A DNA stretch of 18,265 bases from Devosia equisanguinis (GTDB lineage: Bacteria; Pseudomonadota; Alphaproteobacteria; Rhizobiales; Devosiaceae): NCBI GenBank assembly GCA_945888565.1, contig CAMDAL010000026.1, positions 1 through 18,265 of the forward strand, written 5' to 3'. The position numbers and the translations under genes are program-made. The notes under the pieces are model-generated. The model had not been told where the DNA came from, made no database searches, and was given only the letters and a program-made list of their open reading frames with translations. Below are positions 14,185-18,265 of the stretch, in pieces (position 1 is the stretch's first letter; the number at the start of each line of letters is the position of its first letter).

Positions 14185-14753
14185 GCGCGCCGGAAATCCT
14201 CCGGCGTATCGAAATCCGCCAGCGTCCCCTCGGGTGCCACTACGAGATCGGCGCCCTGCAGCAGGTGGCGCGCGCCCTTGTCGCCGGTGAGCCGCAGCAG
14301 GTCGGGGAGATACGGTCGTGAGAAGGCGGCAGGCGGGGTCGCGGCGTCGCTGTCACGCGCCACCGATGCGACGACACTCCCCAGAGCCAGCCGATCGACC
14401 AGCATCCGCAGGTGCGCCGCGGTCACCAGCGGCATATCGGCGAGGGCGATCACCAGCGCCTCAGGCTCTCCGGCCGCCGCGACCCCTAGCGCCAGCGACG
14501 AAGCCATGCCCTGCGCCGGATCCGGATTGCGCACCACGACGAACCCGAGCTGGTCGAGCATCGCCGCCAGTTCGTCGTCGCCGCTGCGGCACACCGCCAG
14601 CCGCCGCGAAAAGGGCAGGGCGGCGATGGTGCCGGCGGCATGTAGCACCAGCGGCTTGCCGCGAAACTCGGCTACCAGCTTGCCCGCCCCGCCATAGCGT
14701 CGCGACAACCCGGCGGCGAGCAGCACCGCGACGGTATTCTCGATCCTGGTCAT
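14178..14753 (-). CDS. MobA/MocA-like nucleotidyltransferase for molybdenum cofactor
   Basis: A 191-residue NTP transferase of the MobA-like family. Members coupled to XdhC usually act like MocA and attach CMP to molybdopterin to make the cytosine dinucleotide cofactor of xanthine/aldehyde/CO dehydrogenase-type enzymes. Motifs are LLAAGLSRRYGGAGK (nucleotide loop, residues 11-25), ALADMPLV (metal-binding DMP), GDKGARHLL and a C-terminal DFDTPED. The ATG at 14753 shares its A with the stop of xdhC (TGATG), so translation is coupled; a GTG one codon upstream is less likely. It is the last gene of the Rrf2-led cluster. Whether it makes the cytosine or guanine form cannot be decided from the motifs alone, but the XdhC neighbour favours MocA. 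Confidence 0.88.
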   Translation of the reverse strand: MTRIENTVAVLLAAGLSRRYGGAGKLVAEFRGKPLVLHAAGTIAALPFSRRLAVCRSGDDELAAMLDQLGFVVVRNPDPAQGMASSLALGVAAAGEPEALVIALADMPLVTAAHLRMLVDRLALGSVVASVARDSDAATPPAAFSRPYLPDLLRLTGDKGARHLLQGADLVVAPEGTLADFDTPEDFRRAQ

Positions 14754-15739
14754 CACCCGTCGAGTCTGATGCGCGCTTCGGTGATCTCGCCCAGCACCGA
14801 GATCGCCAGCGCCGAAGCGGTTCGCGTCGGCCCATAGAGCCCGATCGGCCCACGCAGCCGCGCGATCCGCTCCTCGGTCATTCCGGCCGCCGCCAGCCGC
14901 GCCACCCGGGTCGCGTGCGTCCGCCGGCTGCCGAGCGCGCCGATATAGAACGGATCGGTGGCGAGCGCCGCTTCGAGCAGGCTGCCTTCCTTGAAGCGAT
15001 CGTGCAGCAGGAAGACGATCGCCGTGAACGGATCGACCGGCAGTGCGGGCAGCGCGCTGCCGTTCACTGGCACCACCGATGCGCCGGCCCGCTGGACGGT
15101 GTCGCGATGCGCCTCCGCCGTCATGAAGGCGGTGACGCGCAGGCCTGCTGCCCGTCCCAGTTGCGCCAGCGACACCAGTTCATGTCCCTCGCCGATCAGC
15201 ACCAGCTGCGTCAGTGGATGATAGGGGCGCCAGAACACCCCGTCGCGCCATTCGCTGCGCTCGCGCGCGCCTGAACCCGGCACGAGCATCGCAGTACCGT
15301 CGCGGGGGCCGAGAGCAACGCAAAACGGCGCCCGCTGCGTCAGCATCCGCTGTGCCTCGGACACCAGCTGCGCTGCCGGTCGCACATGCACATGCACGTC
15401 GATGCTGCCGCCACAGGGGAGCTTGATGTCGATGAACGGCGATCCCACCCCGAAACGCAGCACCGCGTCGGCCGCCGCGCCGATGCAGCGGATGGCCTCT
15501 CCGGCCAGCGCCACCTCGACGCAGCCGCCCGACACGTAGCCACAGAACCGGCCGTCGGCGAGCACCGCCATTTGCGCGCCGAGCGCCCGCGGCGCCCCGC
15601 CTTCGATGCCGATGATCGTCATGAGAGCGCCCGCGATTCCGTCGCGAACGCCCTCGGCGAGGAGGGTGAACACCGATGCCGGATCGTCCGGATCGAGCCC
15701 TGTGTCGCGCGGCAGGACCGCAAGCGCCGTGTCGTTCAT
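14753..15739 (-). CDS. XdhC/CoxI family molybdenum hydroxylase maturation factor
   Basis: A 328-residue two-domain XdhC family protein. XdhC binds molybdenum cofactor, protects it during sulfuration and helps insert it into xanthine dehydrogenase-type enzymes. The N-terminal XdhC_CoxI domain has GIEGGAPRALGAQMAVLADG and the conserved GGCVE (71-75). The C-terminal Rossmann-type domain starts around 178 (LVLIGEGHELVSLAQLGRAA). It includes DPFYIGALGSRRTHATR and the family end GPIGLYGPTRTASALAIS. The ATG at 15739 is preceded by GGAGGAACG. It starts 38 bases after the flavoprotein gene and overlaps the mobA-like gene by one base. No hydroxylase subunit genes are in the window, so the client enzyme must lie elsewhere or beyond the edges. 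The family call is firm; the exact client is not known. Confidence 0.93.
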   Translation of the reverse strand: MNDTALAVLPRDTGLDPDDPASVFTLLAEGVRDGIAGALMTIIGIEGGAPRALGAQMAVLADGRFCGYVSGGCVEVALAGEAIRCIGAAADAVLRFGVGSPFIDIKLPCGGSIDVHVHVRPAAQLVSEAQRMLTQRAPFCVALGPRDGTAMLVPGSGARERSEWRDGVFWRPYHPLTQLVLIGEGHELVSLAQLGRAAGLRVTAFMTAEAHRDTVQRAGASVVPVNGSALPALPVDPFTAIVFLLHDRFKEGSLLEAALATDPFYIGALGSRRTHATRVARLAAAGMTEERIARLRGPIGLYGPTRTASALAISVLGEITEARIRLDG

Positions 15740-15777
15740 CGTTCCTCCGCGGCCGCGCCGGGCCGGCGGCGATAAGA

Positions 15778-16683
15778 CTACGCCGCGGCCGGAAACACCA
15801 GCGAGCGGTGTGCCGCCGTGCCCGCCATCACCCCGTCGGCCACCGCGAAGGTCACGTTGTGGAAGCCACGCGTGATGTCGCCCACGGCCCACACGTCGGG
15901 CACCGTCGTCAGCTTCATCGCATCGGTCCGCACGATCTTGCCCAGCGGCCCGTCGTCGACGGCGCAGCCCAGTTGCTCGGCCAGCGGGCTGTTGAGCCGC
16001 GTCGGCGCGCCGATATAGAGCGCGTCGATCCGGGCCGAGCGGCCATCCGCCATCTGCACCGTCGAGAGCGCCGTGCCCTCGCCACGCAGCTCGGTGACCG
16101 GCGAGCGCTCGATATGGACGCCGCGCGCCGCGAGCCCGGCAAGTGTCGCCGCATCCGGCTCCGGCTGGCCGTTGAGGAAGAACGTCGTCGGACCCCACTC
16201 GGGGATCAGCATCGCCTGGTGGATCGAGTTGGGCGACATGCCCAGCACCCCCAGCCGCTGCCCGGCAAACTCATAACCATGGCAGTAGGGGCAATGGATC
16301 ACCGACTGGCCCCAGCGCTCGGCCAGTCCCGGAATCTCCGGCAGCACATCGCTGATGCCGAACGCCAGGATCAGCTTGTCGCCGGTCAGCACCTCGCCGG
16401 ACCCCAGCGTCACCGCGAACCCATCGTTCCGCCGCTCGGCCGAAGCCACCTCGCCGCGCACCTGCGAGATCGTCGGATAGGCCGCAAGTTGCGCCGCCGC
16501 CGTCGCTACGATTTCGCCCGGGGCCACGCCGTCGAAGCCGAGGAAGCCATGCGAGTGCGCCGCGAACCGGTTGCGCGGCGCTCCGGCATCGACCACCGCC
16601 ACGTCGCGCCGTCCGCGCGCCAGATAGGTCGCGGCCGCCAGCCCGGCAAAGCTGCCGCCGATGATGATCGCATCATGTTTCAT
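15778..16683 (-). CDS. thioredoxin reductase-like NAD(P)/FAD oxidoreductase
   Basis: A 301-residue flavoprotein of the low-molecular-weight thioredoxin reductase type, cytoplasmic. The FAD-binding GxGxxG-like loop is IIIGGSFAGLAAA (residues 6-18). The redox-active pair is CPYC (C131, C134) in HCPYCHGYE. The second FAD motif VWAVGDITRG is near the C-terminus. The usual NADPH motif is poor: GVLGMSPNSIHQA replaces a clean GxGxxA. This variant is seen in the Rrf2-linked subgroup, whose electron acceptor is not established, so a true thioredoxin partner should not be assumed. The ATG at 16683 overlaps the rrf2 stop as ATGA, giving translational coupling. The gene probably belongs to one transcript with rrf2, xdhC and mobA-like. 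No thioredoxin gene is present in the window. Confidence 0.92.
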   Translation of the reverse strand: MKHDAIIIGGSFAGLAAATYLARGRRDVAVVDAGAPRNRFAAHSHGFLGFDGVAPGEIVATAAAQLAAYPTISQVRGEVASAERRNDGFAVTLGSGEVLTGDKLILAFGISDVLPEIPGLAERWGQSVIHCPYCHGYEFAGQRLGVLGMSPNSIHQAMLIPEWGPTTFFLNGQPEPDAATLAGLAARGVHIERSPVTELRGEGTALSTVQMADGRSARIDALYIGAPTRLNSPLAEQLGCAVDDGPLGKIVRTDAMKLTTVPDVWAVGDITRGFHNVTFAVADGVMAGTAAHRSLVFPAAA

Positions 16684-17165
16684 GTCGAATGCTCCGGGTC
16701 GTGGGAATGGTTGTGATGATGGTGATCGATCGAGTGCCCGTGCTCCACCATGCGGGCATGGAAGTCGGCGCTCAGGGTTGCGAGGCTGCCCCCGCCCAGC
16801 CGCTCCAGCATCAGCGCCTCTGCCTCGCGAAACGTCTCGTCGAGCGCCGCATTGACCGCCTGCTCGACGAGGCAGGTTGGCCGCTCCGACCGGTTGCCAA
16901 GCGCAATCAGGGCAGGGGAGCCGACCGCCTCATAGATGTGCCGGAGCGTCGTGCGCTCCATGTCGCAGGCGATCGTCCACCCCCCGCCATGCCCCTTGGT
17001 CGAGGCGACGAGCCGTTTTTCGCGTAACCCTGCCATTACGCGTCGGACAACAACCGGATTGGTGTGCATGGCCCGCGCCAACACCTCCGAGGTCACCGGA
17101 CCCCGGTGCTCGGCCATGTGCAGCAGGACGTGAAGAATGCCGGAAAGGCGTGTATCGAGACTCAT
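16680..17165 (-). CDS. Rrf2 family transcriptional regulator with His-rich tail
   Basis: A 161-residue winged-helix regulator of the Rrf2 family. The start MSLDTRLSGILHVLLHMAEH, the helix-turn-helix VTSEVLARAMHTNPVVVRRV and the wing LVASTKGHGGGWTIA are typical. Iron-sulfur members such as IscR and NsrR use three clustered cysteines. Here only C67 and C98 exist, so a classical cluster is unlikely, while thiol or metal sensing remains possible. The C-terminus is unusual: nine of 18 residues in HGHSIDHHHHNHSHDPEH are histidine. The ATG at 17165 is chosen because residues before it do not fit the family; no Shine-Dalgarno precedes it. An 8-bp dyad covers the start codon and the upstream bases, which fits autorepression. 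The gene leads an operon with the flavoprotein (4-base overlap), xdhC and mobA-like. Confidence 0.93.
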   Translation of the reverse strand: MSLDTRLSGILHVLLHMAEHRGPVTSEVLARAMHTNPVVVRRVMAGLREKRLVASTKGHGGGWTIACDMERTTLRHIYEAVGSPALIALGNRSERPTCLVEQAVNAALDETFREAEALMLERLGGGSLATLSADFHARMVEHGHSIDHHHHNHSHDPEHST

Positions 17166-17185
17166 GTAACTGTGTATGTTACATG
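17163..17185. promoter_or_regulatory. probable Rrf2 operator
   Basis: CATGTAAC (17163-17170) and GTTACATG (17178-17185) form a perfect 8-bp dyad around TGTGTAT. The left arm contains the rrf2 start codon and the right arm reaches into the spacer of the predicted promoter. The place and symmetry are those expected for an autoregulatory site of a dimeric Rrf2 protein. Confidence 0.75.
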
Positions 17186-17201
17186 ATGGCTCAGCCGTCA
17201 A
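17173..17201 (-). promoter_or_regulatory. predicted rrf2 operon promoter giving a leaderless or near-leaderless mRNA
   Basis: On the minus strand CTTGACG (TTGACG 17201-17196) is followed after 17 bases by CATACA (17178-17173). Initiation six or seven bases downstream of the -10 would fall at about 17166-17167, next to the ATG at 17165. This agrees with the absence of a ribosome-binding site. The operator overlaps the -10 element. Nothing else is seen in the 60 bases up to the preceding stop codon. Confidence 0.5.
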
Positions 17202-17225
17202 GGGCCATGGAAACGGTGGCATCAG

Positions 17226-17648
17226 TCAGACGGTCGGGATGTGCCGCTCTCGCGGTCCAGCCCACCAGATGGCGATGAACCCAGCAATCAGCACCGCGTA
17301 CATTCCCAGCCAAAGCGCGGAGAAGAATGGTTCGCGACCGTCGCTCTCCCATGGCGGACCGAACATCGTAGCGCAGGCCGAGGTGCCATCCATGAGGTAG
17401 CCGACCGTTAGCCGCACCGCAAAGATTGCCTGCGATCCGAGGAGCCAGGAGATCGGCAGAAGGGCAAGCAGCGCCCAGCGCGGGCGCTTTCCGAACCATA
17501 GAAGGATCAGCCCGACACCATACAGCGCCGCCGTGTAGATGCCGCCGGCCAGGCTGTCCGCAGCTCCCATCGTGCAGGTCTCGACGTGGGTCGCAAGATA
17601 ACCGTTAAGGGCGCCCAGATAGATCAGCACATATCCAGTGATCGACAC
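17226..17648 (-). CDS. small integral membrane protein, four predicted helices
   Basis: A 140-residue hydrophobic protein I do not recognise. Four membrane segments can be read at about 3-21 (ITGYVLIYLGALNGYLATH), 31-52 (GGIYTAALYGVGLILLWFG), 57-84 (ALLALLPISWLLGSQAIFAV) and 107-130 (FFSALWLGMYAVLIAGFIAI). A polar loop with two cysteines (C25 and C92 lie in loops) connects them. The start is GTG at 17648, supported by GGGAGGG about four to ten bases upstream; there is no nearby in-frame ATG before the first helix. It follows the coiled-coil gene by 17 bases, so the two are probably cotranscribed. No transporter, sensor or enzyme motif is visible. Its stop lies 60 bases from the rrf2 start and it is not part of that operon's promoter region. 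Confidence 0.75.
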   Translation of the reverse strand: MSITGYVLIYLGALNGYLATHVETCTMGAADSLAGGIYTAALYGVGLILLWFGKRPRWALLALLPISWLLGSQAIFAVRLTVGYLMDGTSACATMFGPPWESDGREPFFSALWLGMYAVLIAGFIAIWWAGPRERHIPTV

Positions 17649-17665
17649 CCAACCCTCCCGGCGCC

Positions 17666-18013
17666 CTACAGCTCCGCGTCCTCGCCCTCGCGCCGTTTTC
17701 GCTCGCGATCGGTAAGCGTATTGATACGGGTTCGGAGGGAGCGCAGCTGCCGTTCCTGCCGCTCGACCGTGTCCTTCAGCTGCCTGATGCGGGCCTCGGC
17801 GGCGTCGGCCTGATCGACGTCCCAGTCCCGCACCCGCCGCACCACAACGCGCTCCGGAACTGGCGGGCTGACTACGTCCTCCCAGCTGACACCAAGCGAG
17901 TCCAGCAGCCGCCCGGCCGCCAGCGCCGCCGCTGCCCGCTCGCCCACCTGGTCCGAGCCCAGCAGCCGCAGAATGCGGATCAGCCGTTCCTTGTCACGCG
18001 CGTCGATCACCAT
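17666..18013 (-). CDS. conserved small protein with C-terminal coiled coil, function unknown
   Basis: A 115-residue hydrophilic protein without a function I can name. The N-terminal helix-rich part reads RLIRILRLLGSDQVGERAAA followed by ALAAGRLLDSLGVSWEDVV, a pattern I recall from small hypothetical proteins of Hyphomicrobiales and their prophages. Residues about 70-110 (ADAAEARIRQLKDTVERQER and onward) form a charged amphipathic helix likely to be a coiled coil. The end is basic, then acidic (RKRREGEDAEL). I prefer the ATG at 18013, although no clear ribosome site precedes it. An in-frame TTG at 18052 would add 13 residues. It is followed after 17 bases by the membrane protein gene. No phage genes accompany it, so a prophage remnant is not supported. 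Confidence 0.7.
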   Translation of the reverse strand: MVIDARDKERLIRILRLLGSDQVGERAAAALAAGRLLDSLGVSWEDVVSPPVPERVVVRRVRDWDVDQADAAEARIRQLKDTVERQERQLRSLRTRINTLTDRERKRREGEDAEL

Positions 18014-18095
18014 GACCGAAGGCGTAGCCGCACCGGCCGCCGAAATCCACAACCCGTAGCGTCTTCAGCAAAAGTTGCAGGAGACGCGACAGGCC

Positions 18096-18265
18096 TCACT
18101 CGTCCCCGGGGACGCGCGCCGCCATCACCGCCGCCACTTCCGCCGAACTGATCGCCTTGTCGAGATAGGTCGCCGTGCCCGGCCCGAGCAGTTCCAGCGC
18201 CGCGTCGCGGAGGCCGGTCAGCGCTGCCCGCGCGAAAGACGACCCGGTGCTCACCCGCTTCACGC
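18096..18265 (-). CDS. C-terminal part of a probable PEP mutase/isocitrate lyase family enzyme (cut by window edge)
   Basis: Only the last 55 residues are inside the window, ending at the TGA at 18096-18098. The reading VKRVSTGSSFARAALTGLRD, followed by a segment with TYLDKAISSAEVAAVM, fits the end of the isocitrate lyase/phosphoenolpyruvate mutase superfamily. Such proteins often end with a GV.RVS.GS..ARAA helix and a short SSAEVNALM-like tail. The catalytic KKCGH-type loop would lie beyond the window, so neither activity nor substrate can be judged. The gene runs on the same strand as the two small genes downstream, 82 bases from the preferred start of the coiled-coil gene. The assignment rests on a short segment and is tentative. 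Confidence 0.55.
   Translation of the reverse strand, partial: VKRVSTGSSFARAALTGLRDAALELLGPGTATYLDKAISSAEVAAVMAARVPGDE

Noticed and set aside
15740..15777. GC-rich inverted sequence between the flavoprotein and xdhC genes as a terminator
   Set aside because: No T-run follows, and the arms (GCGGCC/GGCCGGC) are imperfect. The short gap and the good xdhC ribosome site favour cotranscription.
14753..16198. Extension of the XdhC reading frame to 16198
   Set aside because: The added N-terminus is out-of-frame translation of the flavoprotein gene. The ATG at 15739 has a strong GGAGG and matches the XdhC start.
17166..17222. Longer Rrf2 N-terminus from 17222
   Set aside because: The extra 19 residues do not resemble the family, which begins close to MSLDTRLS. 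That DNA is better explained as promoter and operator.
17666..18052. Prophage remnant suggested by the coiled-coil protein
   Set aside because: No integrase, structural gene, att-like repeat or composition change accompanies it; it may simply be a chromosomal orphan.
1..18265. CRISPR array, tRNA, rRNA, insertion sequence or replication origin
   Set aside because: No regularly spaced repeats, cloverleaf-like sequences, transposase motifs or DnaA-box clusters were noticed on either strand.

Overview
The window is high-GC, densely packed chromosomal DNA of an alphaproteobacterium, most likely of the Hyphomicrobiales (Devosiaceae-like is a guess). Pointers are the alphaproteobacterial protein types (DUF2336, ECF42 sigma factor with DGPF proteins, a PAS-GGDEF-EAL protein, an RF2 of 375 aa), a TTAA-N7-TTAAC CtrA-type box, and many GTG starts. 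There are no tRNA or rRNA genes, CRISPR arrays, insertion sequences or phage structural genes. Eighteen protein genes are supported (one cut by the right edge), plus one probable gene remnant.

Layout. 139-2115: thrS (+), closed by a strong intrinsic terminator. 2151-5814, all minus: a small cupin, a PilZ protein, a collapsed class III nucleotide cyclase remnant and a large PAS-GGDEF-EAL protein, so several pieces relate to second messengers. 5911-8092, minus: a probable operon of two tandem DGPF/YCII proteins followed by their ECF42 sigma factor. A motif resembling the reported ECF42 promoter lies in front of it and a 13-bp hairpin sits directly on the sigma start codon. 8233-9361: prfB (-) with an intact programmed +1 frameshift. 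9477-10250: NAD kinase (+), convergent and overlapping by 4 nt with a DUF2336 gene. 10247-13073, minus: DUF2336, a lytic transglycosylase preceded by the CtrA-type box, and a nitroreductase. 13177-14184: an exported protein with three beta-sandwich-like repeats (+), convergent and overlapping by 7 nt with the next cluster.

14178-17165, minus, is the most system-like part. An Rrf2 regulator with a His-rich tail, a thioredoxin-reductase-like flavoprotein with CPYC, an XdhC-type molybdenum hydroxylase maturation factor and a MobA/MocA-type nucleotidyltransferase are linked by 4-nt (ATGA), 38-nt and 1-nt (TGATG) junctions. An 8-bp dyad covers the rrf2 promoter and start codon. No molybdenum hydroxylase is encoded in the window. 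17226-18265, minus: a small four-helix membrane protein, a coiled-coil protein of unknown function and the C-terminus of a probable PEP mutase/isocitrate lyase family enzyme.

All assignments are from reading the sequence and recalled family motifs; no database search was run.
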